DNA of 57,199 bases from an uncultured Clostridia bacterium (GCA_934271265.1 CAKQRE010000004.1:1-57199); one strand, 5' to 3'; counted from the first letter of the stretch, positions 49,997 to 57,199 are shown. The notes: generated by a model not told the origin, from the sequence alone. Made by a program: numbers and translations.

Positions 49997-50689
49997 ATGG
50001 ATACGGTAAAGGAAATAGGCGGCGTGCCGGTAACGATCCGCAAGGGTCGGTTTAAAACGATACGGATCGTGGTCGATCGATACGGCGGCGTCCGCATGAA
50101 CGTGCCTTACGGCGTGGCGGAGACGGTTGCGGAAAACTTTTTCCGTTCGAAACTGGGTTGGATAAAAAAAGCCGTATCCCGCAGCGAACCGCAAAACGAG
50201 CTTTGCTATCGCGACGGAGACGAAGTGTTTCTGTGGGGCGAGCGCAAGGAAGTTTTCGTCGGGGGCGAGGGGAAAATCGGCGTGTATCTTTCCGGCGATC
50301 GTTTCCGGATCGTTCCGGGAAAAAATCGTTCGCCCGCGAAAATAGCGGAGGCATTTTTTACGGAAGAGCTTTTACGGAAAGGACGCGACGCGCTCGATCG
50401 GTGGGCATTCCGCACGGGGCTTTCTTACACGGTTTTCCGCGTGAGGAAAACGCTTTCGCGCTGGGGAAGTTGCAACGTGAAAACGGGTGAGATCCATCTC
50501 TCCCTCTATCTCGCGAATCTTCCGGAAGCCTGTCTCGATTATGTGGCTTTGCATGAGATCTGTCATCTCAGATTTCCCGATCACGGGAAAGATTTTCACG
50601 CCATGCTCGCGACGTATATGCCGGATTACAAGATGCGTTGCCGCATGTTGAAAGACGGTAACCATAGGCTTAGCATTCGCCATCGCTAA
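49997..50689 (+). CDS. YgjP-like zinc metallopeptidase-domain protein
   Basis: A 230-residue protein of the YgjP/DUF45 (SprT-like, M48-related) group. The zinc motif HEICHLRFPDHGKDFH (HExxH with a downstream His) is preceded by SRWGSCNVKTGEIHLSLYLANLPEACLDYVALHE, the family core. The biological role of the family is unknown. GGAG lies 9 nt before the ATG. Residues 224-230 (RLSIRHR) and the TAA stop are encoded by repeat element A1, so the natural C-terminus was replaced after residue 223. Confidence 0.88.
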   Translation: MDTVKEIGGVPVTIRKGRFKTIRIVVDRYGGVRMNVPYGVAETVAENFFRSKLGWIKKAVSRSEPQNELCYRDGDEVFLWGERKEVFVGGEGKIGVYLSGDRFRIVPGKNRSPAKIAEAFFTEELLRKGRDALDRWAFRTGLSYTVFRVRKTLSRWGSCNVKTGEIHLSLYLANLPEACLDYVALHEICHLRFPDHGKDFHAMLATYMPDYKMRCRMLKDGNHRLSIRHR

Positions 50690-50948
50690 CTATTTTTACG
50701 GCGAAAAATCGGTTTATGACTGTGTTAAACGCTCGGCAATATACGGGAGAGTATAATTTTGAGCGTTTGCCTTGTCAAAACGCGATTTTTCATCCGTAAA
50801 AACGCTTCGCGCCTTAAAGAGCTTATTTCCCGATGATTTTTCCCGATTTCGAAATCAATAGTACTTTATCGTACGTCAATAGAGAAATCGCGGAAAAGGG
50901 CGGAAAAGAAGTCTTTAAGGTAATTAGTGATGACGAATGCTAAGCCTA
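50665..50948. repeat. Family-A structured element, full copy (A1)
   Basis: A 284-bp element flanked by TA. The 28-nt terminal inverted repeats (50665-50692, 50921-50948) start TAGGCTTAGCATTCG. Inside are arm 1 (50693-50802, outer stem TTTTTACGG/CCGTAAAAA, inner stem AAACGCTC/GAGCGTTT), a mini-palindrome CGC-TTC-GCG (50803-50811) and arm 2 (50812-50920, outer stem CCTTAAAGA/TCTTTAAGG with a GTACTTTATCGTAC tip). No gene inside. It overlaps the last 25 bases of the YgjP-like gene. Confidence 0.9.
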
Positions 50949-51056
50949 TGCGGTCGATCGTAAAAAGCATCGATGCAAACAATGGAGCCGGGTTCTTACG
51001 GAAATGACGGATCAAAACGCCGTTTTCGGGAAAAACCGACGTGTGAGGTAAAGGAA

Positions 51057-51839
51057 ATGAAATTTTTTGCGCCGAGAGGAGAATATCCGCCGTGCGGAAT
51101 GTTTACGCCGCTGCATTTTTGCGGACTTGCGGTTTGTCTCGTTGTGATCGTCGTTTCTTTATATTATTCGAGAAACATGAGCGAGCGGACGTTGAATCGG
51201 TTGCCGAAGATCTTCGGCGTTGCGATCGCCTGCATGGAAGCGTTTAAAATAGGGTACTCTTTCGTGAACGGGTATACCGATCTGAACAGTTGGTTTCCCC
51301 TTTCTTTTTGCAGTACCTTTATTTACTCGCTTCTTCTGAGCGGATTCGGCAAAGGGCTTCCGAAGGCGATGGCGGACGCCTTCATCGCAGTGGCTTGTCC
51401 CGCGGCGGGGCTTGCGTATCTTCTGATCCCGTCCACCTCTTTTCAGTTATATCCCTTTTTCCATTTTCAATGTTTTTACAGCATGTTTTTTCATTCGTGC
51501 ATGATCTGTTTCGGCATACTGTATCTCTATCGTGGGATCGCCGCGCCGAACAGAAAAAATTTCCTTCTGTTTGCCGCCTATTACGGCGTTTTCGCCGCGG
51601 TGGCGATCGTATTGAACGTTGCGTTTAAGCAGAACCTTATGATGCTCATGGAACCGTTTGCGCTTCCTTTCCGTATCGTTTACGTGATCCACGATTTTTC
51701 GGTTCCGCTCTATACCTTATTAGTCAGCTTGTTTTATCTGTTTCCCACATGGGGATTCAGTTATCTGATCTTCCGTGTGATCGGGCGGGACAGACCCGTT
51801 TCCGATCTTTCCGCCGGCGAAAAAGCGGAAATAAAATAG
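51057..51839 (+). CDS. YwaF/TMEM164-like integral membrane protein
   Basis: A 260-residue protein with about seven helices. SWFPLSFCSTFIYSLLLSGF and YPFFHFQCFYSMFFHSCMICFGILYLYRG match the YwaF-type core seen in the N-terminal half of the ABC fusion at 36374 (there AWPLHLCNTAMF and NFWINHFCAFFMPVLL). It stands alone with AGGTAAAGGAA before ATG 51057 and a terminator behind it; a longer frame from 50973 has no family features. It is thus a free-standing paralogue of the fused domain. Function unknown. Confidence 0.78.
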   Translation: MKFFAPRGEYPPCGMFTPLHFCGLAVCLVVIVVSLYYSRNMSERTLNRLPKIFGVAIACMEAFKIGYSFVNGYTDLNSWFPLSFCSTFIYSLLLSGFGKGLPKAMADAFIAVACPAAGLAYLLIPSTSFQLYPFFHFQCFYSMFFHSCMICFGILYLYRGIAAPNRKNFLLFAAYYGVFAAVAIVLNVAFKQNLMMLMEPFALPFRIVYVIHDFSVPLYTLLVSLFYLFPTWGFSYLIFRVIGRDRPVSDLSAGEKAEIK

Positions 51840-51852
51840 GATCGCATAGAAA

Positions 51853-51879
51853 AGAACCCGGATTCGGGTTCTTTTTTTT
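51853..51879 (+). terminator. Rho-independent terminator
   Basis: GAACCCG-GATT-CGGGTTC followed by eight T. Confidence 0.92.
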
Positions 51880-51908
51880 GATGTTCAAAAAAAAACACAG
51901 AAAAAACA

Positions 51909-51936
51909 TTTCGATTACACGGAAATAGAATATAAT
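51909..51936 (+). promoter_or_regulatory. Probable promoter of the LolD/FtsX ABC pair
   Basis: TATAAT (51931-51936) with a poor -35 (TTTCGA, 51909-51914, 16-nt spacer). ATG lies 53 nt downstream. Confidence 0.5.
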
Positions 51937-51988
51937 GAAATCGGAACGTCGGATCCTATCCGGCAAATACGGGAACGGAGGTTAAGGA

Positions 51989-52690
51989 ATGAAACTGTTG
52001 TCTTTAAAAAACGTCAGAAAAGAATATCATACCGGATCGGTAACGGTACCTGCGGTAGAGGACGTTTCGTTTGATCTGAACGAAGGAGAATTCGTCGTGA
52101 TCCTCGGAGCGTCGGGCGCGGGCAAGACCACCCTTCTGAATCTTCTGGGCGGAATGGACAGAGCTTCCGGAGGGGAGATCATTCTCGGAGACAAAAATAT
52201 TGCGGCGTTCAACGATCGCGAACTTACCGAATATCGTCGGCACGACGTCGGTTTTGTCTTTCAGTTTTACAATCTGATGCCCAATCTGACCGCGCTTGAA
52301 AACGTCGAGATCGCCGTCGAAATATGTAACGATCATCTCGATCCGAAAACCGTTCTCGAATCGGTCGGGCTCGGAGACCGGCTGAATAATTTTCCCGCGG
52401 AATTGTCCGGCGGCGAACAGCAAAGGGTCTCTATCGCGCGCGCGATCGCCAAAAACCCGGAACTGATCTTATGCGACGAACCGACCGGTGCTCTCGATTA
52501 CGCTACCGGTAAAAAGATACTGAAACTTTTGCATGACCTGACCGCGGAACGAAAAAAGCTCGTTATCGTAGTCACGCATAACGCCGCGCTTAAGGATATG
52601 GCGGATAAGGTGATCAGAATTAAGAGCGGAAGGATCGAAAGCATCGAAATCAATGCGGATCCGATCCCCGTCGAGGAGATCGAGTGGTGA
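51989..52690 (+). CDS. ABC transporter ATPase, LolD/MacB type
   Basis: A 233-residue ATPase with Walker A GASGAGKTTLLNLLGGMD, the LolD-type stretch RHDVGFVFQFYNLMPNLTALENVE, signature LSGGEQQRVSIARAI, Walker B LILCDEPTGALD and switch THN. These ATPases power FtsX-domain permeases that extrude lipoproteins, peptides or drugs, or act by mechanotransmission. GGAGG precedes the ATG. The permease gene overlaps its 3' end. Confidence 0.95.
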   Translation: MKLLSLKNVRKEYHTGSVTVPAVEDVSFDLNEGEFVVILGASGAGKTTLLNLLGGMDRASGGEIILGDKNIAAFNDRELTEYRRHDVGFVFQFYNLMPNLTALENVEIAVEICNDHLDPKTVLESVGLGDRLNNFPAELSGGEQQRVSIARAIAKNPELILCDEPTGALDYATGKKILKLLHDLTAERKKLVIVVTHNAALKDMADKVIRIKSGRIESIEINADPIPVEEIEW

Positions 52691-54546
52691 AAACGTATTT
52701 TAAAAACGTTCGCAGAATGTTTGCGAAGCATGTGATCCGCCTGTTTTCTCTGATCGGTATCGTATTGATCTCAGTCGGGTTCATATCGGGAATCGGATCG
52801 CCTGCCGATATGATCAAAGACAGCGTGGAAAGCTATTATAAAGGTCAAAACGTAAGCGATTTTATCGTAAAAAGCAAAAGCGGAACTTTTACCGAGGAGC
52901 AGATCTCCGCGGCGAAAAATTATTTCGGAGAAGAAAACGTAAGGGCAGGCGCGTCTTTTGATATCAAAACATCGGAGAAAAGATCGCTCAGACTGTATTT
53001 TCTTGATTTTGACGATCCCGGCGTCAACGATTTCGAGCTTATAGAAGGCGAGAAGATCGCAGACGACGATAAAAACGGCGTTTATGCCGAGGTGAGCGAT
53101 AATGTGATCGCGGGGTATTCCGTCGGCGAAAACGTGGAGATCGACCTCGCTGCCGCGTTCGGTTTGTCATTTTCGTATAAGATCAACGTTACGGTAAGAG
53201 GGATCGTAAAGAGCCCGCTGACGTTTGCAAAGGACGGCGAGCCGAGTTACAACAACCCGGAGGATACCGAAATACCGGATACGATGTCGGAAATCAACAA
53301 ACTCGATCTTCTCGAGAATATTTTGTATTGTCCGGCAAAATCCTTCCCGTTCGTCCCGAAGGGAGATCTCTATATCAAGGCGGCAGACCGAAACCTGTTT
53401 CGTTCTTTTTCGTCTGCGTATGAAGATTACGTCGAAAAGGAAAAAACCGAGATCGGGAAACTGTTGGGCGACGATATCCGGGTGATCACGCTTTACGATA
53501 ATTACAGCTTTAAGTCGATCGTTTCGAGCGCGGACAAGATCCGCGGGATCGGCAATATTCTGATGTTTATCTTCATTGCCGTGACCCTGCTCGTCGTTTT
53601 GTCTGCCATGATGAGGCTTATGGACGAAGAGCGCTCGCAGATAGCGTGTCTGAAAACTCTCGGTTACGGGTCAATGTGTATCGTGGCAAAATACATCTTG
53701 TTTGCTCTTGTTGCGCTTGCCGCGGGCGGGGGAGGCGGATTTTTTGTCGGCTACGGCGTGTCCTGGCTTATGTGTTTCGTCTTCGGCTACGGTTATTCCA
53801 TGCCTCCCGTGTCCGTCGTGGTCGAGCCGCATTACTATTTCCTGTCGTTCGGCGTGATCCTTGCGGTCACTCTGATCGCCGTATTTATTCTCGGGCTGAA
53901 ATACCTGAACGACGTTCCCGCAAATCTGTTGCGACCGAAGCCCCCCAAAAAGGGAAAGAGGATCCTCCTCGAGAAAATGCCGTTTATATGGAAGCGACTT
54001 TCGTTTAAGTATAAGTCTTCGCTGAGAAACGTATTGAGATATAAGCTGAGGTTTTTCATGATGCTTGTTTCCATAGCGGTTTCCGCGGGGCTCGTTTATG
54101 CCGGACTGTCTCTTCTCGATATGTGTATTTTCGATGATTTCGGCTCTGCGGCGATCATCGGAATGGCGATCGTCGTCGTGGTGTTTGCCGGTCTTCTTAC
54201 GGTCGTCGTCATCAATACGCTTACCACGATAAACATAAGCGAAAGAGAAAGAGAAATTGCAACGCTGATGGTTCTCGGATATCATAAAAGCGAAATCTGC
54301 GGATATATTTATCGCGAGATCTATATCAGCACCCTCTGCGGGGTTCTCCTCGGTTATCCCGTCGGGATCGGGCTTGCGACGATCGTTTTCAAAACGATCG
54401 GTTTCGGTACGGTGAAAAACGTAAGCTGGTTTATGTGGCTTCTGGTTCCGCTGATCGTGTTTGCGTTTACCTTCCTCGTAACGCTTATGCTAAGACCGAA
54501 GATCGTGAAAACAAAAATGAACGAGAGCCTGAAATCGATAGAATGA
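52687..54546 (+). CDS. FtsX-family ABC permease with two FtsX domains
   Basis: A 619-residue protein. The first helix (about residues 14-35) is followed by an extracytoplasmic MacB-PCD-like domain of about 250 residues, then three helices of FtsX domain 1 (with RSQIACLKTLGYG), a linker, an extra pair of helices (about 455-500), and FtsX domain 2 (EREIATLMVLGYHKSEICGYI). GTG 52687 overlaps the ATPase stop (GTGA) with GAGGAG 8 nt upstream; GTG 52684 is an alternative. It forms one transporter with the preceding ATPase. A strong terminator follows. Confidence 0.9.
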   Translation: MKTYFKNVRRMFAKHVIRLFSLIGIVLISVGFISGIGSPADMIKDSVESYYKGQNVSDFIVKSKSGTFTEEQISAAKNYFGEENVRAGASFDIKTSEKRSLRLYFLDFDDPGVNDFELIEGEKIADDDKNGVYAEVSDNVIAGYSVGENVEIDLAAAFGLSFSYKINVTVRGIVKSPLTFAKDGEPSYNNPEDTEIPDTMSEINKLDLLENILYCPAKSFPFVPKGDLYIKAADRNLFRSFSSAYEDYVEKEKTEIGKLLGDDIRVITLYDNYSFKSIVSSADKIRGIGNILMFIFIAVTLLVVLSAMMRLMDEERSQIACLKTLGYGSMCIVAKYILFALVALAAGGGGGFFVGYGVSWLMCFVFGYGYSMPPVSVVVEPHYYFLSFGVILAVTLIAVFILGLKYLNDVPANLLRPKPPKKGKRILLEKMPFIWKRLSFKYKSSLRNVLRYKLRFFMMLVSIAVSAGLVYAGLSLLDMCIFDDFGSAAIIGMAIVVVVFAGLLTVVVINTLTTINISEREREIATLMVLGYHKSEICGYIYREIYISTLCGVLLGYPVGIGLATIVFKTIGFGTVKNVSWFMWLLVPLIVFAFTFLVTLMLRPKIVKTKMNESLKSIE

Positions 54547-54568
54547 TCATTCCGGTTATCGGGAGCAG

Positions 54569-54607
54569 AAAAACGCCGTTTTCGCAGGTCGCGGAAACGG
54601 CGTTTTT
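54569..54607. terminator. Bidirectional terminator
   Basis: AAAAACGCCGTTTTCGC and GCGGAAACGGCGTTTTT form a 16-bp stem with a 5-nt loop and T runs on both strands, between the FtsX gene and a convergent small gene. Confidence 0.9.
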
Positions 54608-54631
54608 CATAAGGAAAGTTTTCCGGACGGA

Positions 54632-54994
54632 TCAACGGAAGTAGTTGCCGAGAGCTGCCTCGATATCGCCCGTCGCAATGTTGCGGATCGGGTCGAGAGA
54701 AAGGGGCTTTTTCGGCGAGGTTTCTTCGGCTTCGTTCTTTTCCTCCGGGTCTTCGTTTTTTTTGAGAAAAAGGTTTCCGAGAACGGGAAGAAGAGATCTT
54801 ACGTCCGCATTGCCTTCGAGAAGGGAAGAAAACTCTTCGCCGCAAAGGAAATCCGCCGTTTTCTTATCGATGCCGAGAAAGGGGAACAGGGGAGAGAACG
54901 ACGAAAGGTCGATACGGGAAAGAAGATCCTTCATTCCCTGCAACGAGCCGCCGCCGAAGACGAAGAGAAGGAGAACGATCGGTAAAAAGTTCAT
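54632..54994 (-). CDS. Small protein with hydrophobic N-terminus, unknown
   Basis: A 120-residue protein starting MNFLPIVLLLFVFGGGS, a short hydrophobic segment that may be a signal or anchor, followed by a polar, Leu/Ser/Phe-rich helical body, an acidic lysine-glutamate stretch (KKNEDPEEKNEAEETSPKK) and a C-terminal SLDPIRNIATGDIEAALGNYFR. A perfect AGGAGG lies 7 nt before the ATG. Divergent from the small gene at 55067 with 72 nt between starts, so the two may be coordinated. Family not recognised. Confidence 0.7.
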   Translation of the reverse strand: MNFLPIVLLLFVFGGGSLQGMKDLLSRIDLSSFSPLFPFLGIDKKTADFLCGEEFSSLLEGNADVRSLLPVLGNLFLKKNEDPEEKNEAEETSPKKPLSLDPIRNIATGDIEAALGNYFR

Positions 54995-55066
54995 GGTGTA
55001 TCCTCCTGTATGATGAGAACATTCTTTCCGGCATTCCGCATACAATATATCGTAACGGAGAAAGCC

Positions 55067-55345
55067 ATGAAAGATTTCAGTCGGTATGAAGGGAAGAAGA
55101 AGGAACAAGGGAATCCGGAAAGCGACGTTTTCGGTCGCTTTGCGTCCTTTGCGGCGCGTTACGAGGGGAAAAGCGGCGACGAACTCGTCCGCGCGATCGT
55201 AAAGGAAGCGGAAGAGGGGAGAAAGCGCGGTACGCTTACGGACGAAAAAATCGACGAGTTTTGTCGCACGATCGAGCCTTTCCTGAACGCAAATCAGAAA
55301 AAGATTCTCGGATCCGTCGTGAAAAAGATAAAAAGCGGAGAGTAA
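55067..55345 (+). CDS. Small helical protein, unknown (92 aa)
   Basis: A soluble, charged, helical 92-residue protein. The C-terminal part (KRGTLTDEKIDEFCRTIEPFLNANQKKILGSVVKKIK) has the look of a small Firmicutes family that occurs near sporulation or envelope genes, but I cannot name it. CGGAG lies about 9 nt before ATG 55067; TACAAT at 55041-55046 may be its -10 box. It is divergent from the gene at 54632 and convergent with the cysteine desulfurase gene. Confidence 0.65.
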   Translation: MKDFSRYEGKKKEQGNPESDVFGRFASFAARYEGKSGDELVRAIVKEAEEGRKRGTLTDEKIDEFCRTIEPFLNANQKKILGSVVKKIKSGE

Positions 55346-55427
55346 TGTCTTTTAACGGAATCAAAAAAGCCGCTGAGAGAAGAATTTACGGAAATGTTGC
55401 CGTATAACACCGTAAACGATCGATTTG

Positions 55428-56564
55428 TCAGTCTTTTCCCGCAAGGGTGATCTCGTCTAAGGCGGACAAAAACTCGTTGATCTCTTTCCTTGTGTTCATC
55501 GCGGAAAGGCTCACGCGCACAAGCCCGAGTTTTTCCGTTCCGAGAAAGCGGTGCATGAGGGGCGCGCAGTGAAAGCCGCCGCGCACGGCGATATCGTATC
55601 GGTCGGAAAGGATCTGGGCGAGCTCCTGAGAGGGGATTTCCCGGTGAGAAAAAGCAACGATCCCCGCGGCGTTAGGTTCGGAATAAAGAGAAACGAAGGA
55701 ACGCTCTTTCAGCTTTCCGATCAGAAATTCGGTCAGTTTCGTAAGTCGTTCGGAAACGTAGGGCAGACTGTCGCGCAGTTGGCGGATCCCCTCGGAAAGA
55801 GAGAGGACGGCGGGAAGGTTCATCGTCCCCGCTTCCAGCTTTTCCGGGTAATCCTCCGGCATGTCCTCGTTAAAGGTATCCGTTCCCGTTCCCCCGAAGA
55901 GGATCGGTTCGATCCTCGCCTTCGGCGAAAAGGCAAGAATGCCGATTCCCTGAACGGCGTTCAATCCTTTGTGACCGGCTGCGCATAAAATATCCGCGTG
56001 CAGCCCCCGCATATCGAGGGGAACGTGCCCCGCTCCCTGCGCGCCGTCCACAAGGAATAAAGTTTTCGTGTTTTTCAACAGTTCGCCGATCCCGGCGAGA
56101 TCGTTCGGGGTTCCCGTTACGTTAGAAACGGCGTTTACCGCCACAAGACGGGTATTTTCGGTAAGAAGAGGGGCAACGTCTTCCGCGGTGATCCGATCGC
56201 CTTTCGGTAAGGCGACGCTCAGCGTCGTTTTTCCCGTTCTTTTGAGGGCATACAGAGGGCGCAGCACGCTGTTGTGTTCCGTCACCGTGGCGATCGCGTG
56301 CGAGCCTTGCCCGAGGGTACCGAAGATCGCCGCGTTCAGAGCCTCCGTGCAATTGGACGTGAATACGACTCTTTCCGCACCGTATCCGTGAAAAAACGAG
56401 GAGACGAGTTTTCTCGTTTCGTAAACGTAACGGGACGCGAGAACGGACAGTCTGTGTCCGCTTCTGCCGGCGTTGGCATTTAAAAACCGGATCGCGTTGT
56501 ATACCGCGTCCGTTACCTCGGAAGGTTTGAAACCGCCCGTGGCGGCATTGTCGAAATAGATCAT
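55428..56564 (-). CDS. Cysteine desulfurase-family PLP aminotransferase (class V)
   Basis: A 378-residue PLP enzyme starting IYFDNAATGG. It has TSNCTEALNAAIFG, the PLP Asp and His region VDGAQGAGH, the Schiff-base Lys199 in AAGHKGLN and the active-site Cys333 in RGGFHCAP, of the SufS/CsdA kind. It takes sulfur (or selenium) from cysteine as a persulfide. ATG 56564 has GAAGGAAGA 7 nt upstream; the longer frame overlaps the divergent neighbour. The DUF3343 partner gene diverges from it; no scaffold gene is nearby, so sulfur transfer to another acceptor is likely. Confidence 0.92.
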   Translation of the reverse strand: MIYFDNAATGGFKPSEVTDAVYNAIRFLNANAGRSGHRLSVLASRYVYETRKLVSSFFHGYGAERVVFTSNCTEALNAAIFGTLGQGSHAIATVTEHNSVLRPLYALKRTGKTTLSVALPKGDRITAEDVAPLLTENTRLVAVNAVSNVTGTPNDLAGIGELLKNTKTLFLVDGAQGAGHVPLDMRGLHADILCAAGHKGLNAVQGIGILAFSPKARIEPILFGGTGTDTFNEDMPEDYPEKLEAGTMNLPAVLSLSEGIRQLRDSLPYVSERLTKLTEFLIGKLKERSFVSLYSEPNAAGIVAFSHREIPSQELAQILSDRYDIAVRGGFHCAPLMHRFLGTEKLGLVRVSLSAMNTRKEINEFLSALDEITLAGKD

Positions 56565-56600
56565 GTCTCTTCCTTCGGGCATGTTGCCGTTCATCCGTAC

Positions 56601-56606
56601 ATTATA
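56601..56606 (-). promoter_or_regulatory. Possible -10 box of the cysteine desulfurase gene
   Basis: TATAAT on the minus strand 37 nt before the start; the -35 region is not recognisable, so this is tentative. Confidence 0.35.
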
Positions 56607-56714
56607 TGGCGGAAAATCGAAAAACATGCGCCGGGCAGGCGCGGCTTTCCGCTTCCTGCTCCGATTTCCCGCCGCGGAATCCCGGGAAGAGCGAAAACAA
56701 AGGAGGAACCATCG

Positions 56715-56966
56715 ATGTATTGTATTGCCGTATTTCGTTCCCGCACGCAGGTGATGGGATTTATCGACGCCATGCGCCGCGCCGGGATCGCGTGTCATTC
56801 CGTAAATACCCCGAGCGAAGCGCGCGTCGGTTGCGGTATTTCCGCCGGCTTTTCGGTTGCCTATCTGAAAAAAGCGGAAAACGTTATTCTGAAGAACAGG
56901 TTCGATTCTTTCCGTGGCTTTTTTATGATCGACCGTTCGGCAGGAACGGTCAGAAGGCTTCGTTGA
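56715..56966 (+). CDS. DUF3343 family putative sulfur/selenium carrier
   Basis: An 83-residue protein with the DUF3343 pattern: a short beta-alpha start, IACHSVNTPSEARVGCGIS with Cys27 and Cys40, and a final strand after a helix. Members are described as putative Se/S carriers and often sit beside cysteine desulfurases or selenium genes, as here. Cys40 in the GCGIS motif would hold the persulfide. AAAGGAGG precedes the ATG. Confidence 0.85.
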   Translation: MYCIAVFRSRTQVMGFIDAMRRAGIACHSVNTPSEARVGCGISAGFSVAYLKKAENVILKNRFDSFRGFFMIDRSAGTVRRLR

Positions 56967-57020
56967 AACAGAATATCGGATCTTGCGATAAAAGGGAAGA
57001 CGGACAAACGCCTTCCCTTT

Positions 57021-57066
57021 AAAAATACGCCGTCAGACCATGGTTCGTAATATTCTGGCCCGGCAT
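57021..57066. repeat. Family-B element end fragment (B2a)
   Basis: Forty-six nt matching, in reverse orientation, the left end of B1: 18 nt of the arm-1 strand (AAAAATACGCCGTCAGAC) and a diverged 28-nt terminal repeat ending CCCGGCAT. The rest of this copy is missing. Confidence 0.8.
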
Positions 57067-57199
57067 GCCGGGCAAGAGTAATACGAACCTTGCCAAAACG
57101 CCGCTATTTCCGCGCTTTTCGGCAAATTCTCGTTTGAAGTACGGAAAGTACGTCTGCTCTCGCCTTTACCAAAAATCATCGAAAATATCGGCGTTTTGG
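57065..57199. repeat. Family-B element, second copy cut by window end (B2b)
   Basis: It begins with the 28-nt terminal repeat (57065-57092, ATGCCGGGCAAGAG...) followed directly by a complete 107-nt arm 2 (57093-57199, CCAAAACG...CGTTTTGG), in reverse orientation to B1. It shares the AT at 57065-57066 with fragment B2a. The linker, arm 1 and far terminal repeat would lie beyond the window. Confidence 0.88.

Noticed and set aside
56565..56798. 78-residue N-terminal extension of the cysteine desulfurase
   Set aside because: It would overlap the DUF3343 gene start, and the enzyme family begins at the IYFDNAAT motif, which is preceded by a ribosome-binding site.

Overview
The window looks like a chromosomal stretch of an uncultured member of the Firmicutes (Bacillota), class Clostridia. 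This is inferred from gene content and signals, not from any marker phylogeny. The clues are a CIRCE-type operator in front of groES-groEL, RNase Y, a YlbJ-type sporulation membrane protein beside rsmD-coaD, a CpsB/YwqE-type PHP phosphatase, an FMN riboswitch before an ECF riboflavin transporter (RibU), strong AGGAGG ribosome-binding sites and TTGACA-N17-TATAAT promoters. Base composition is moderate, except for the more AT-rich first kilobase.

Layout. 1-1061: two small unknown genes (one cut by the window edge), terminators and a tRNA-Ser(GCT). 1.3-9.6 kb: a LysR regulator, a small-molecule kinase, an EamA permease, a zinc-ribbon membrane protein, groES-groEL, dCMP deaminase, cyclophilin, a dipeptidase and a small membrane protein. 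9.7-13.8 kb: a tight housekeeping operon, maf-mreB-sirtuin-queH-rsmD-coaD, facing ylbJ. 15.0 kb: rarA. 16.5-24.3 kb: a Wzz-like protein, BY-kinase and PHP phosphatase triad, then a large unknown membrane protein and a heterodimeric ABC exporter. 25.2-29.8 kb: a nadD-yqeK fusion, rsfS, an NCS2 purine permease and a DeoC-like protein. 29.9-36.0 kb: an FMN-riboswitch-led operon, ribU-tsaE-tsaB-rimI-hydrolase-murF-ddl. 36.3-43.1 kb: an unusual ABC system made of an ATPase fused to a YwaF/TMEM164-like membrane domain, a permease, an anchored small protein and a beta-helix lipoprotein. 43.4-49.9 kb: two aminopeptidases, a divergent dxs and RNase Y. 50-57 kb: a YgjP-like metallopeptidase, a second YwaF-like protein, a LolD/FtsX-type ABC pair, two small unknown genes, and a cysteine desulfurase with a DUF3343 partner.

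The most unexpected signal is not a gene. Two families of about 280-bp structured repeats are present: A at 50665-50948, with a 105-bp deletion derivative at 29922-30026, and B at 34619-34897, with two abutting copies at 57021-57199. Their terminal repeats differ in sequence, but the plan is the same: a 28-nt terminal inverted repeat, a hairpin arm of about 108 nt, a 9-10 nt mini-palindrome, a second arm of about 108 nt whose tip carries GTAC-N5/6-GTAC, and a closing 28-nt repeat. One copy separates a promoter from the FMN riboswitch, one sits between murF and ddl, and one supplies the stop codon of the YgjP-like gene.

Other points of interest are two apparently leaderless genes (maf and nadD-yqeK), a likely CTG start inside a chain of 4-nt overlapping genes, a CIRCE operator with compensated changes in both arms, and a dxs with a changed thiamine diphosphate motif. 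All calls come from reading the sequence without database searches, so family names rest on recognised motifs and gene order.
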